Positions 33,358-43,021 of a DNA stretch of 64,000 nucleotides are shown piece by piece. Under the pieces are notes generated by a model that saw only the letters and a list, made by a program, of their open reading frames with translations, was not told the DNA's origin and did no database searches. Source of the DNA: CALBPI01 sp039027435 (lineage in GTDB: Bacteria > Pseudomonadota > Gammaproteobacteria > Steroidobacterales > Woeseiaceae); contig JBCCKF010000015.1 of NCBI GenBank assembly GCA_039027435.1, positions 1 through 64,000 on the forward strand, given 5' to 3'. Each line of letters starts with the position of its first letter. The stretch's first letter is position 1. A program made the translations under genes and the position numbers.

Positions 33358-35187
33358 ATGACCACGCCTCTGAAGCTTCGCAATATTGCGATTATTGCGC
33401 ATGTCGACCATGGCAAGACCACATTGGTCGATCAGTTGCTGAGCCAGTCAGGAACGCTTGATGCGCGCGCCGATGCGCCAGACCGGATCATGGATTCGAA
33501 CGACCTGGAGCGAGAGCGCGGGATCACGATTCTGTCGAAGAACACGGCGATTGCATGGAATGACTGGCGCATCAATATCGTGGATACGCCCGGGCACGCG
33601 GACTTTGGTGGCGAGGTTGAGCGCGTATTGTCGATGGTCGATAGCGTCTTATTGCTGGTCGATGCTGTCGAGGGGCCGATGCCGCAAACGCGCTTTGTTA
33701 CCGCAAAAGCGTTCGCACGCGGATTCACACCATTGGTGGTGATCAACAAGATCGACCGAGACGGCGCGCGTCCTGATTGGGTGCTGGATCAAACCTTCGA
33801 TCTATTTGATCGTCTCGGTGCGACGGATGAGCAGCTGGATTTCCCTGTGATCTACGCAAGCGGACTCGCAGGCTATGCCAGCGAGGACGACACCGTCAGA
33901 GAAGGTGACATGCAGCCGCTGTTCGATGCCATCACACGTCACGTGCCAGCACCGGATGTCGATGCGCAAGGTGCACTGCAGTTGCAGGTGTCGAGTCTCG
34001 ACTATGACCCATACGTCGGGGTGATCGGTATCGGTCGAGTCAGTCGCGGCCAGGCAATCCCGAATACGCCGCTGACTGTTGTCGATGCAATGGGCAACGA
34101 GCGCAATGCGCGGATTCTTGAGCTGTACGGGTTTCACGGACTGAATCGTGTGCGCATCGACGAAGCCAATGCGGGAGATATCGTTGCGTTCAGCGGGGTC
34201 GATCCGCTGTCGATTTCGGATACGTTGTGTCCGCGCGGCGAAGCGGATGCGCTGCCTGCGTTGACGGTTGACGAACCCACCATCAGCATGACGTTTCAGG
34301 TCAATCAATCTCCGATGTCGGGCCGCGAAGGCAAATACCTGACGAGCCGCCAAATCAGCGAGCGTCTGCAGCAGGAGCTCAAGCACAACGTCGCGTTGCG
34401 CGTCGAGCAATTGGACGACCCGGACAAGTTCAAGGTGTCGGGCCGTGGCGAGTTACATCTTTCGGTGCTGATCGAAACGATGCGGCGCGAGGGTTATGAG
34501 CTTGCGGTTTCCCGGCCGGAAGTGATCGAGATCGAGCGTGACGGTCAGATACTCGAGCCCTACGAGATGCTCACGGTCGACTTCGACGATGATTATCAGG
34601 GCGCCGTCATGACACGGTTTGCGGAGCGTAAGGGCGAATTGCTGTCGATGACTGCCGAGCAACAGGGCAGGAGTCGACTCGAATATCGAATCCCTTCGCG
34701 TGGTCTCATTGGTTTTCGAACCGAATATTTGAGCGCCACCGCGGGAACAGGGTTGATCTATCACGTGTTCGAAGCGTACGGGCCCAAGGTCGAGCAGGCG
34801 ATTGGCCAGAGAAACAATGGAGTCCTGATTTCAAACGTGGCCGGCAAGGCGCTGGCGTATGCGTTGTTCAATCTCCAGGAGCGGGGCCGGTTGTTCGTCG
34901 ATCATGGCGCGGAAGTTTACGAGGGCATGCTCGTCGGAATTCACAGTCGTGGAAATGACCTTGTTGTTAATCCCACAAAGGCCAAGCAGTTGACCAATAT
35001 CCGGGCTGCTGGTTCGGATGAGAACCTGCTGTTAACGCCGCCGATCAAGATGTCGCTCGAGCAGGCACTTGAGTTCATTGACGATGATGAGCTGGTTGAA
35101 GTCACACCGACGAGCATCCGGTTACGGAAAAAACTGCTTGGAGAATCGGATCGAAAACGCGCCTCGCGCCAAGCCAAGGCGGGTTGA
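33358..35187 (+). CDS. typA: Ribosome-binding translational GTPase BipA/TypA
   Basis: A 609-residue translational GTPase with G1 AHVDHGKTT (14-22), G3 DTPGHADF, G4 NKIDR and a domain V/C-terminal region typical of BipA (length about 605). It binds the 70S ribosome and acts in 50S assembly and stress adaptation. It follows ggt closely, so read-through from upstream is likely. A weak hairpin follows at 35200-35224. Confidence 0.97.
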   Translation: MTTPLKLRNIAIIAHVDHGKTTLVDQLLSQSGTLDARADAPDRIMDSNDLERERGITILSKNTAIAWNDWRINIVDTPGHADFGGEVERVLSMVDSVLLLVDAVEGPMPQTRFVTAKAFARGFTPLVVINKIDRDGARPDWVLDQTFDLFDRLGATDEQLDFPVIYASGLAGYASEDDTVREGDMQPLFDAITRHVPAPDVDAQGALQLQVSSLDYDPYVGVIGIGRVSRGQAIPNTPLTVVDAMGNERNARILELYGFHGLNRVRIDEANAGDIVAFSGVDPLSISDTLCPRGEADALPALTVDEPTISMTFQVNQSPMSGREGKYLTSRQISERLQQELKHNVALRVEQLDDPDKFKVSGRGELHLSVLIETMRREGYELAVSRPEVIEIERDGQILEPYEMLTVDFDDDYQGAVMTRFAERKGELLSMTAEQQGRSRLEYRIPSRGLIGFRTEYLSATAGTGLIYHVFEAYGPKVEQAIGQRNNGVLISNVAGKALAYALFNLQERGRLFVDHGAEVYEGMLVGIHSRGNDLVVNPTKAKQLTNIRAAGSDENLLLTPPIKMSLEQALEFIDDDELVEVTPTSIRLRKKLLGESDRKRASRQAKAG

Positions 35188-35199
35188 CTGGCCAAGTGT

Positions 35200-35224
35200 G
35201 TGCCGATGTGCGTAGTATCGGCAC
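35200..35224 (+). terminator. Short hairpin after typA, weak terminator candidate
   Basis: An 8-base perfect stem (GTGCCGAT / ATCGGCAC) with a 9-base loop lies in the 63-base gap between typA and the transporter gene. No T-run follows, so it is at best a weak or factor-assisted terminator, or a transcript-end stabiliser. Confidence 0.25.
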
Positions 35225-35250
35225 CTTGATCACGTCGCCGGGGGGTCGAC

Positions 35251-36531
35251 ATGTCTCAGGAGTCCGGTCGTATAGACCCACGTGCGTATTACGCGCTCGG
35301 CATTCTTACCGTCGTCTACACGCTGAACTTCATTGATCGTCAGATCATATCGATCCTGCTGCCCTCGATTCAGGAAGAGCTTGTTATCAGTGACAAGCAG
35401 GCCGGCTTGCTAGCCGGCGCGTTTTTCGCTTTGTTCTATGCGACGCTGGGAGTGCCGATTGCCACCATTGCCGACCGCGGCAATCGACGCAATCTTATTG
35501 CCATTGCCTTGACCGTCTGGAGTGCGATGACCGCACTTTGCGGCATGGCGCAGAACTTTGTGCAACTGGGCCTTGCACGGATGGGCGTCGGTGTTGGCGA
35601 GGCGGGTTGCAGTCCGCCCGCGCACAGCATGATTTCCGACTATTTTCCGCCCAAGCACCGAGCCACCGCGCTCGGTGTTTACTCGTTGGGCATCTCGCTC
35701 GGCATCATGTTCGGATTGTTCATCGGCGGACGTATCGATGAGCTTTATGGCTGGCGTGTGGCTTTCTTCATCGTCGGCATACCTGGAGTTCTGTTGGCGC
35801 TGATTTTCCGATTCACCGTGTGGGAGCCACCCCGAGGTCACTCCGAGGCGCGGGAGACTGGAGAAGGGCGGCCGAGCATCGCCGATACTTTTGCCTTCAT
35901 GATGCGCAGACGCTCATTCCTGCACCTTGCGTTCGGAGCCGGATTGGCGGCGTTCACCGGCTACGGTGTAGTCACTTTCTTTCCGACCTTTCTCGTGCGA
36001 ACCCATGCGATGCCAACCGGGGAGATCGGATTCTGGTTAGGTTTGATTCTGGGTCTTTCGGGCGGTGCAGGCATATTCCTTGGCGGTTATGCGTCTGATC
36101 GATTTGGTCTTAACGATTCGCGCTGGAAATTGTGGACGGTCGTCCTCGCTGGTGTGATCTCTCTTCCGTTTTCCATCGCGGTATACCTCGTTGACAGCCC
36201 CTATGTCGCGCTTTGGATTTTCATTGTTCCGGCGGCCCTCAGTAACTTCTATCAGGCGACCAGTTTCGCTCAGACCCAAAGCCTTGCGAACTTGCGGATG
36301 CGAGGTATGGCGGCGGCGGTATTGCTATTGATCATCAATCTGATTGGGCTGGCATTAGGTCCGCTCGTTGTCGGTGCAGTTTCCGACTTTCTGGCGCCGC
36401 GATATGGCAACGACAGCATGCGCTATGCATTGCTGTCATTAAATATCATCGCTGTTTGGAGTATCTGGCACTTCTACCGTGCGGGCGTGCATTTGCCAGG
36501 TGATTTGGCTCGTGCGAATGATGCTACCTAA
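35251..36531 (+). CDS. MFS transporter, spinster-like
   Basis: A 426-residue major-facilitator protein with twelve predicted membrane helices. N-terminal LNFIDRQIISILLPSIQEEL, motif A-like PIATIADRGNRRNLIAIAL and ARMGVGVGEAGCSPPAHSMI place it in the spinster-like MFS group often annotated as sphingosine/sugar-phosphate-like permease. The substrate is unknown. Its stop codon overlaps the convergent maiA gene by four bases. Confidence 0.92.
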   Translation: MSQESGRIDPRAYYALGILTVVYTLNFIDRQIISILLPSIQEELVISDKQAGLLAGAFFALFYATLGVPIATIADRGNRRNLIAIALTVWSAMTALCGMAQNFVQLGLARMGVGVGEAGCSPPAHSMISDYFPPKHRATALGVYSLGISLGIMFGLFIGGRIDELYGWRVAFFIVGIPGVLLALIFRFTVWEPPRGHSEARETGEGRPSIADTFAFMMRRRSFLHLAFGAGLAAFTGYGVVTFFPTFLVRTHAMPTGEIGFWLGLILGLSGGAGIFLGGYASDRFGLNDSRWKLWTVVLAGVISLPFSIAVYLVDSPYVALWIFIVPAALSNFYQATSFAQTQSLANLRMRGMAAAVLLLIINLIGLALGPLVVGAVSDFLAPRYGNDSMRYALLSLNIIAVWSIWHFYRAGVHLPGDLARANDAT

Positions 36532-37184
36532 TCGGCGGGCTTGAATTGATCCGGATGTGCATCGATGAAGGCCCGTTCGGCCAGACATCGTCGCTCGATT
36601 TCGACGATTCCAGGATAGCGCGCTAAATCGACATCGAAGCGACGCGCATTGTAGAGCTGCGGCAGCAGAAAGCACTCCGCGACCGTGGTGTCTTCTCCTA
36701 CACAATACCCAGGAGTGCGCTCGGTGCGGTTCAGCAGTGCTTCGAAGGCGCTGAATCCTTTTGACATCCAATGGCGGTTCCATGCGCCGATAGCCTCCGT
36801 GTCGGCGCCAAATTCGGCGCGCAAATGTTGCAGGATTCTAAGGTTGTTGACTGGGTGAATGTCGCAACCAATTAGCGCACTGAGTTCGCGTACGCGTTGA
36901 CGCGGCGCGGTATCCGAAGGCAGCAATCCGGGCTCTGGATAGTGCTCCTCCAGGTAGTCGATGATCGCCGGCGACTGCAGTAGTTCCAGACCATCGATTT
37001 CGAGCACCGGCACCGCGGCCATGGGATTTTTCTGCGTGAACGTGTCGTCGTGTTGCGCACCTCTATCTAGCCGAACATCGATACTCTCGAAAGCGATGCC
37101 TTTCAGGTTCAAGGCGATCCGTGTTCGATAGGTTGTGGAGCTGCGGTAGTAGCCGAGCAGTCGCACTGGCATAGATTCAGCCAT
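36528..37184 (-). CDS. maiA: Maleylacetoacetate isomerase (zeta-class GST)
   Basis: A 218-residue zeta-class glutathione transferase: N-terminal YYRSSTTYRTRIALNLKGI carries the SSxxxR glutathione-site signature; NPMAAVPVLEIDG and LQSPAIIDYLEEHYPEPGLL follow. It isomerises maleylacetoacetate to fumarylacetoacetate in tyrosine breakdown. No hmgA or fahA genes are adjacent, so the family call is firm but the pathway is inferred. Confidence 0.9.
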   Translation of the reverse strand: MAESMPVRLLGYYRSSTTYRTRIALNLKGIAFESIDVRLDRGAQHDDTFTQKNPMAAVPVLEIDGLELLQSPAIIDYLEEHYPEPGLLPSDTAPRQRVRELSALIGCDIHPVNNLRILQHLRAEFGADTEAIGAWNRHWMSKGFSAFEALLNRTERTPGYCVGEDTTVAECFLLPQLYNARRFDVDLARYPGIVEIERRCLAERAFIDAHPDQFKPAD

Positions 37185-37254
37185 GGTTGTCCCCTTCGGA
37201 TGGTGTGGTCGGTATCATGCGCAGGGGCAGAGTGGCATGCAACCGGGGTAGCAA

Positions 37255-38247
37255 GTGCGACACAAGAATCGACTCTTTGAGCAGTACGGAGCCTGGCGCA
37301 ACGATGGCCACGAGATGGTTCTTGCTGTTGTTGCCGCGACCTCCGGTTCCACTTACGCAAAGCCGGGCGATTTCATGTTGATCACGGATAGCGGTTTGTT
37401 CCAGGGATTGCTGTCTGGCGGATGCGTCGAGGGTGATCTTGCGCTTCGCGCCCAGGATGTATTGCGTAGCGGTGGTGCCGCTTTAGTCGATTATGATCTC
37501 GGCGGTGAACATGATGCTCTCTGGGGGATGGGCGCCGGTTGCGATGGTCGCCTGCAGATTCTGCTGCAGTGCCTTCAAGGGGAAGCGTTGGAGGTATTCA
37601 GCGAGATCGCAGGGCGATACTCGGACGGACAGCTTTCCGAGGTAGCGCTCGAAGGCGAACTGCAGCAGCTCCGTTGGCGCACGGGAGTACCCAAACACGG
37701 ATCCACGACCTTCGAGCTTTCCGAAGGCACGGTATCAGGTCGCTTTCTCGTAACGGCGACGCCCAACGTGTTGGTGTGTGGTGGCGGTGACGATGTCTCG
37801 CCGTTTGTGGATCTGGCAACGACACTGGGATGGCGAGTTACGGTAGCGGAGCATCGCCCGCACTATGCCGACGCGAGAGCGGCGGAGGGCGCAATGGTGA
37901 CCACCGGACAATCCGTCGCCAAAATTACTCAAACGCTTGAGATGTCCCACTACGATGCGGTGGTCGTGATGAGCCACCATCTTTTGAACGATACGGCATA
38001 CTTGAGTGCGATCGCCGAGCATTCGCACTGGCAATACATCGGTCTGCTCGGTCCCCCGCACAGACGGGAGCGGCTGGTCAGTGCAGTGCCACAAATCAAG
38101 TCGCTCGGCGCGGTGTTGCACGGCCCGGCAGGGTTGAATATCGGTGGCAGAGAACCTGCGAGTATCGCGCTGTCAATGATTTCGCAGATTCATCAGAGCC
38201 TCGCTCGGACGGGCAGGCTGACGGGACCAATCAGTTTTCGAGATTGA
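37255..38247 (+). CDS. XdhC/CoxI-family molybdenum enzyme maturation factor
   Basis: A 330-residue protein starting at GTG 37255 with a GGGGT ribosome site. The N-terminal XdhC_CoxI domain (LAVVAATSGSTYAKPGDFML, SGGCVEGDL) and the C-terminal Rossmann-like XdhC_C domain (about 160-300: VLVCGGGDDVSPFVDLATTL) are both present. XdhC binds and sulfurates the molybdenum cofactor for xanthine dehydrogenase-type enzymes. No such hydroxylase is in the window, but the MocA-like and moa genes at 47.8-51.2 kb fit the same pathway. Its 3' end overlaps the convergent TonB-fusion gene by 17 bases. Confidence 0.92.
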   Translation: MRHKNRLFEQYGAWRNDGHEMVLAVVAATSGSTYAKPGDFMLITDSGLFQGLLSGGCVEGDLALRAQDVLRSGGAALVDYDLGGEHDALWGMGAGCDGRLQILLQCLQGEALEVFSEIAGRYSDGQLSEVALEGELQQLRWRTGVPKHGSTTFELSEGTVSGRFLVTATPNVLVCGGGDDVSPFVDLATTLGWRVTVAEHRPHYADARAAEGAMVTTGQSVAKITQTLEMSHYDAVVVMSHHLLNDTAYLSAIAEHSHWQYIGLLGPPHRRERLVSAVPQIKSLGAVLHGPAGLNIGGREPASIALSMISQIHQSLARTGRLTGPISFRD

Positions 38248-40777
38248 ACTCGAGTCTGACTCTGGCACGCGTGGAAGCTTCGGGGTCATTTGTTTCGAGA
38301 GGCTGATAGCGCCACTTTTCTACCGCGTCGATGGCAGCGCGATCAAACACAGACCCGGGCCGGCTTTCGAGTACAACTACGTCGCTGGTGCTGCCGTCGG
38401 CATTGACCGTGAACTCGACATCAGCCCAACCTTCAACGCCGCGTCTTTGCGCAGAACGCGGATAGCTCGGCGGCTGAGCGGAAATTTGAACGAGTGTGTA
38501 TGTGGGAGGCTCTTCGACCTCAGGCTCCGGTTCGATTCGCTCGACGTCACGTACAGGTGATGTCGCGGCCGTTGAGGTTGGCGTGGTTTCAACTTCAATG
38601 GGTGTGGACGCTGATGCAAGCGCCGCTCGAAGGTCACTGATTGCCTGAGGATCCGCACCTGCAACCTCGGCCTGTGCAATCAATCGACTTGCAGCGTTGG
38701 AGTCGTTCTGAGCAATCGCAGTCTGGGCTTGTGTCACCAGCATTGATTCCACAAAGCTGATGCCTTGAGCCGCTATGGGATTGCCAGGGTCCTGAGCAAG
38801 AGCTGCGGCAAAGTAGTCGCGCGCGCTATCGCCGGCCGGCGTAACCAGGTTGCCGGCAGCCATACGATTGTTGGCGCGAGCGAGGAGGTCACTGACGTCT
38901 GGTCGCGCGGGCACGGATTCCGGAGTCGCAGATTCCTGGGTCGTTGTTATCGCAGGGTCGGCTTCATTCGTCTCGACGGCGGCAGAGGCGGGCGATTGCT
39001 GTACAGAGCCAACTGCGGCGTCAGCTGCGGGCTGAGTAACGGGTTCGCGGATTGGCGCAACCGTGGGTACAGCCGCAGGCTGTGCGGCGCGCAGATCCTG
39101 AATTCGGGTGCGTGTGGATTCCAAAAGGTTCCGCTCGACGGAGCCTGAAGCAGCAAGTGTATCTAGCCGTGCTTCTGCGGCGTTTAGATCGCCATTAATC
39201 AGATCGCGTTCAATCCGCGAAAACTCCTGTCGCGAAACCTCGCGATTCAGTTCCCGGTTCAGGAACGCCAGTCTGGGATGGCTCGGCACATGCTCGTTCA
39301 GGACGCTAAGGACCTGTCCAACGCGATCCAGGTTGTCGGCCAGAAAATCACGCTCCACTTGCGAAAATACATCGTCGAGTACGGCATCCAGGCGCGCACG
39401 TGGGAGTGGGTCCTCTCGCTGCAGGCGCGCAGCGGTGGAGTAGTGAAGCACCGCATTGTCGTCAGCAGGCAGTACAAGACGACCTGCTCGTCGAGCGGCA
39501 TCTCCTGCCGCCATAGATTCAGAGGCGGCAACCACCGGGTCTTTTTGAGGCGCAGGTGCAGCCTCGACTGCCTCGACTCTTGGGTTGGCCGTGGTACTTG
39601 TTTCCGAGCCACGGCCCAGCATGAACGCGAGCCCAACCACCACAACGGCACTCACCGCCCAGATGATCGGGGGGACTTTTCGAAGCGCGCCGAACAGGGA
39701 AGGTTCAAGCTCGTCGTCCAATTCGGGCGCGGCGATGTCCGTCTCACGTACGTCGGTGGTGCGGAACAGGCCGGAGTCAAAGGTGACGCCCTTGATGATG
39801 CCGGTCTCGGTCATCTTCTGCTGAACGTCAGCGGGCGACAGCGGTACGTCTGTTGCGTTCAACGTTAGGTGCTTCTTCGCAGACGCTTCGATTGCGAGGC
39901 GAGAGCGGCCGGGGCTCACGGGCTTCAACAGGAATCGGTAGACGAGACCATCGCTGATCAGGCCCATCATCTTCTCGCCGTCCTCACGACGTCCGGCCAC
40001 AATGGTCACGAGCGAAGGAATGTGCTTTCTCAGCTGCGCTGTGATCGTCTTCACGTCCTTGACGGCCACGGCTGCATCGGTGATCAGGACACCGGCGGCA
40101 CCTTCGCGAGCAATATCGATCGCTTCCTGCAGGTTTGGTGCGTGATTGACCACATGACTGGTGCCCGCCGCCGCACGAATGGTTTTCAGAAAGCTTGCAT
40201 CGTTCGTTAGTACGACGATTTCAACGTGACTGATCGCGTGTGCTGACACATCGGCGTCTGCTGAAGGTTCGATCACCGGGATGTCGCTTAGCGCTGGGAA
40301 CGAACCCGTTGCCGCGGCGTCGGTGGTTACCGAAGCAAGATCACGTGCATTGAGACCTGGTGAAGAATCATTGGCCGGCACTGCGAGCGCGGAGACAGTT
40401 TCACCGCGTAGCGTCGCGTGAATCGCGGCGCAGATTTCGTCCGGCGAGCTCTCCGCACGTAAGACTTGATTCAGATGTCGTACGTTGATGAGTGCAGCTC
40501 GATCGTCCTCGGTCATATGGCGTGAGGCAACCAAGATCGATCTCGTGTCCGGGGATCGTTTCTTCGCTTCCTTGAGCGCTTCCTGGCCGGTCATGCCCGG
40601 TAGATCCTGTGCGGAGACGATGATATCGATCGGTGTGATGCCCAGCGTCGTCAGCGCCTCTGTCCCCGACGCGGCCATATGCACAGAGAACTCCTCACCC
40701 AATCGGCTCGCACACGGCTCCATGAGTGCGGGCTCGGGATGAAGAAACATCACTTGTGTCTTGAACCGATCTACCAT
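38231..40777 (-). CDS. Pseudo-receiver / membrane / TonB-domain fusion protein
   Basis: An 848-residue protein from ATG 40777 (GAGG upstream); an upstream ATG at 40915 adds a poor arginine-rich extension. Residues 5-125 form a receiver-like domain whose phospho-acceptor place holds A56 (DIIVSAQDLPGMTG). Residues 186-305 form a second receiver-like domain with D234 and K285 (FLLKPV) kept. One membrane helix (369-388) is followed by a periplasmic alanine/proline-rich, TPR-like part and a C-terminal TonB domain (SYPRSAQRRGVEGWADVEFT, ending at 848). TonB domains pass energy to outer-membrane receptors; cytosolic receiver domains in such a protein are unusual. No ExbB/ExbD genes lie nearby. Confidence 0.85.
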   Translation of the reverse strand: MVDRFKTQVMFLHPEPALMEPCASRLGEEFSVHMAASGTEALTTLGITPIDIIVSAQDLPGMTGQEALKEAKKRSPDTRSILVASRHMTEDDRAALINVRHLNQVLRAESSPDEICAAIHATLRGETVSALAVPANDSSPGLNARDLASVTTDAAATGSFPALSDIPVIEPSADADVSAHAISHVEIVVLTNDASFLKTIRAAAGTSHVVNHAPNLQEAIDIAREGAAGVLITDAAVAVKDVKTITAQLRKHIPSLVTIVAGRREDGEKMMGLISDGLVYRFLLKPVSPGRSRLAIEASAKKHLTLNATDVPLSPADVQQKMTETGIIKGVTFDSGLFRTTDVRETDIAAPELDDELEPSLFGALRKVPPIIWAVSAVVVVGLAFMLGRGSETSTTANPRVEAVEAAPAPQKDPVVAASESMAAGDAARRAGRLVLPADDNAVLHYSTAARLQREDPLPRARLDAVLDDVFSQVERDFLADNLDRVGQVLSVLNEHVPSHPRLAFLNRELNREVSRQEFSRIERDLINGDLNAAEARLDTLAASGSVERNLLESTRTRIQDLRAAQPAAVPTVAPIREPVTQPAADAAVGSVQQSPASAAVETNEADPAITTTQESATPESVPARPDVSDLLARANNRMAAGNLVTPAGDSARDYFAAALAQDPGNPIAAQGISFVESMLVTQAQTAIAQNDSNAASRLIAQAEVAGADPQAISDLRAALASASTPIEVETTPTSTAATSPVRDVERIEPEPEVEEPPTYTLVQISAQPPSYPRSAQRRGVEGWADVEFTVNADGSTSDVVVLESRPGSVFDRAAIDAVEKWRYQPLETNDPEASTRARVRLEFNLEN

Positions 40778-40962
40778 CTTGGCCTCGAACAGGGGAGTCC
40801 GCCGCACCGTGCGGCCAGATGATCTCCCTGCCTGCAGTATATGAAGAGACCAAGCGCGACACAGCACGCATCGCACTCTGGTCAGCCAAACTGTGACCGA
40901 TTCCACATAACGCACGTGCGCAAGCGCACAAACCGGCTCGGAGCAGGGTGTCGACGGGTGAT

Positions 40963-42885
40963 CTAAGCGCCGGTTGCGCGCGAAACGATTTCCTCGCTCA
41001 GCGCGCTAATGCAGTCATCGACGGACATCACTTTCTGGCCTTTGCTGCCCAGACGTCGCAGCGCGACTTCGCCGTTCTCCACTTCGCGCTTGCCTACCGC
41101 GAGGATCACGGGAACCTTGGCGAGGCTGTGTTCGCGAACCTTGTAGCCGATTTTCTCATTGCGCAGATCCGACTCCGCCTCGATACCCGCTTCACGCAAT
41201 TGCTCGGTCAGCTTGGCAGCATATTCGTCGGCATCGGATGTGATTGTTGCGACCACAACTTGTGTTGGCGCAAGCCAGAGCGGGAGGTTGCCCGCATAGT
41301 GTTCCAGGAGAATACCGATGAACCGCTCCAGAGAGCCGAACATGGCCCGATGCAGCATGACCGGCACGTGGCGCTCACCATCCTCACCGATATAGCTCGC
41401 GCCCAGTCGGCCCGGTAAATTGAGATCGACCTGCAGCGTGCCGCACTGCCAGTCACGACCAATGGCATCTCGCAGCACAAACTCGAGCTTCGGCCCATAG
41501 AATGCACCTTCGCCCGGGTTGTGCGTGTACTCGAGCCCGGTGGCCTCAAGTGCTGCGACTAGCGCCGACTCCGAGGCATCCCAGATCGCATCGTCGCCCA
41601 CGCGAACTTCAGGTCGATCAGCAAATTTGATGCGAACGTCTTCGAAGCCAAAGTCGCGATAGATGCTGAGGATCAACTCGCAAATTGCGACGGATTCGTC
41701 GGTGATCTGGTCCATCGTACAGAACACATGAGCATCGTCTTGCGTAAACGCGCGCACCCGCAACATGCCATGCAACGCTCCGGATGGTTCGTAACGATGT
41801 ACCTTGCCGAACTCCGCAAGGCGCATTGGTAACTCCCGGTAGCTGGTGATGCCCTGCTTGAATATTTGCACACTGCCCGGGCAGTTCATTGGTTTGAGCG
41901 CGTAGGTACGACCGTCCTCTGTCGTCGTCGTGTACATGTGCTCGCCGAACGAATCCCAGTGGCCGGAAGCCTCCCAGAGTGCGCGGTCCATCACCATCGG
42001 CGTGTGGACCTCACGGTAGCCTGCTTTACGCTGCCGCTCCCGCATGTAATCGATCAACCGCTGGAACAGTGTCCAGCCCCGCGGGTGCCAGAACAGCGCC
42101 CCTGGAGCCTCTTCCTGGAGATGAAACAAGTCCATTTGGCGACCGAGTTTTCTGTGGTCACGCTTTTCCGCCTCTTCAAGTCGGCGCAGATATTGGCGCA
42201 GCTGCTTGTCGGTGGCCCAGGCCGTCCCGTACACACGCTGCAACATCTCGTTCTTGGAGTCTCCTTCCCAGTAGGCGCCGGATACGCGGAGCAACTTAAA
42301 GGCCGTGCCGAGCCTTGCTGTGGATGGCAGGTGCGGTCCCCGACACAGATCGATGAATTCGCCCTGTCGATAAAGCGTGATTGCTTCGTCTTCAGGAATT
42401 CGTTCGATCAGTCGCGCTTTGTACTCCTCGCCTTGCTCGCGGAAGAACGAGACGGCGTCATTGCGGCTCCAGACTTCGCGTGTGATCGTTTCGTCACGCT
42501 CAACGATCTCGCGCATCCGAGCTTCGATGACTTCGAGATCATCCTCGCTGAACGGAGTTTCGCGCGCAAAGTCGTAGTAGAAGCCGTTATCGATAGCCGG
42601 GCCAATCGTGACCTGGGTTTCCGGATACAGCTCCTTAACGGCTTCCGCAAGCACATGCGCGGCATCATGGCGGAGCACTTCGAGGCCGTCGTCGCTGTCA
42701 CGGGTAACGATGGCGACCGGAACATCGGTCTCGATTTCACGGTTGAGGTCGTACAGGTGCCCGTCGACCTTCGCCGCTACCGCGGCCTTGGCGAGAGAGG
42801 GGCTGATATCATTGGCGATCTGGAGCGCCGTGACGGCGTCCTGATAATCGCGTGTTGACCCATCGGGGAGCGTGATTGTTGGCAT
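40963..42885 (-). CDS. thrS: Threonyl-tRNA synthetase
   Basis: A 640-residue class II synthetase of normal length, with an N-terminal TGS domain, the editing domain (HDAAHVLAEAVKELYPETQV near 70), and the catalytic core with PMNCPGSVQIFKQGITSYRE and GTLQVDLNLPGRLGASYIG. It charges tRNA-Thr. The usual downstream infC-rpmI-rplT genes are absent; the next minus-strand gene is the TonB fusion. No T-box or thr operator was recognised upstream. Confidence 0.97.
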   Translation of the reverse strand: MPTITLPDGSTRDYQDAVTALQIANDISPSLAKAAVAAKVDGHLYDLNREIETDVPVAIVTRDSDDGLEVLRHDAAHVLAEAVKELYPETQVTIGPAIDNGFYYDFARETPFSEDDLEVIEARMREIVERDETITREVWSRNDAVSFFREQGEEYKARLIERIPEDEAITLYRQGEFIDLCRGPHLPSTARLGTAFKLLRVSGAYWEGDSKNEMLQRVYGTAWATDKQLRQYLRRLEEAEKRDHRKLGRQMDLFHLQEEAPGALFWHPRGWTLFQRLIDYMRERQRKAGYREVHTPMVMDRALWEASGHWDSFGEHMYTTTTEDGRTYALKPMNCPGSVQIFKQGITSYRELPMRLAEFGKVHRYEPSGALHGMLRVRAFTQDDAHVFCTMDQITDESVAICELILSIYRDFGFEDVRIKFADRPEVRVGDDAIWDASESALVAALEATGLEYTHNPGEGAFYGPKLEFVLRDAIGRDWQCGTLQVDLNLPGRLGASYIGEDGERHVPVMLHRAMFGSLERFIGILLEHYAGNLPLWLAPTQVVVATITSDADEYAAKLTEQLREAGIEAESDLRNEKIGYKVREHSLAKVPVILAVGKREVENGEVALRRLGSKGQKVMSVDDCISALSEEIVSRATGA

Positions 42886-43021
42886 GCTGACTCAAATCTG
42901 CGTCGGGTGAATTGGCCGGTTGTGCTGTACACACCGGTCGGGAGCCTACAATTGTAGCCAAGCGACCGCGCCCAGACTATGCTTTAAGCCTACGAAGTGT
43001 TCTGTGACATCGGGGATCTGA

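Noticed and set aside
40778..40915. N-terminal extension of the TonB-domain fusion
   Set aside because: The extra residues are arginine/cysteine-rich without a signal or fold; ATG 40777 has a ribosome site and begins the receiver-like domain.
42910..42945. Zur box or other operator between thrS and zur
   Set aside because: The inverted repeat CCGGT...ACCGG has only five matching pairs and no match to a known Zur-box pattern.
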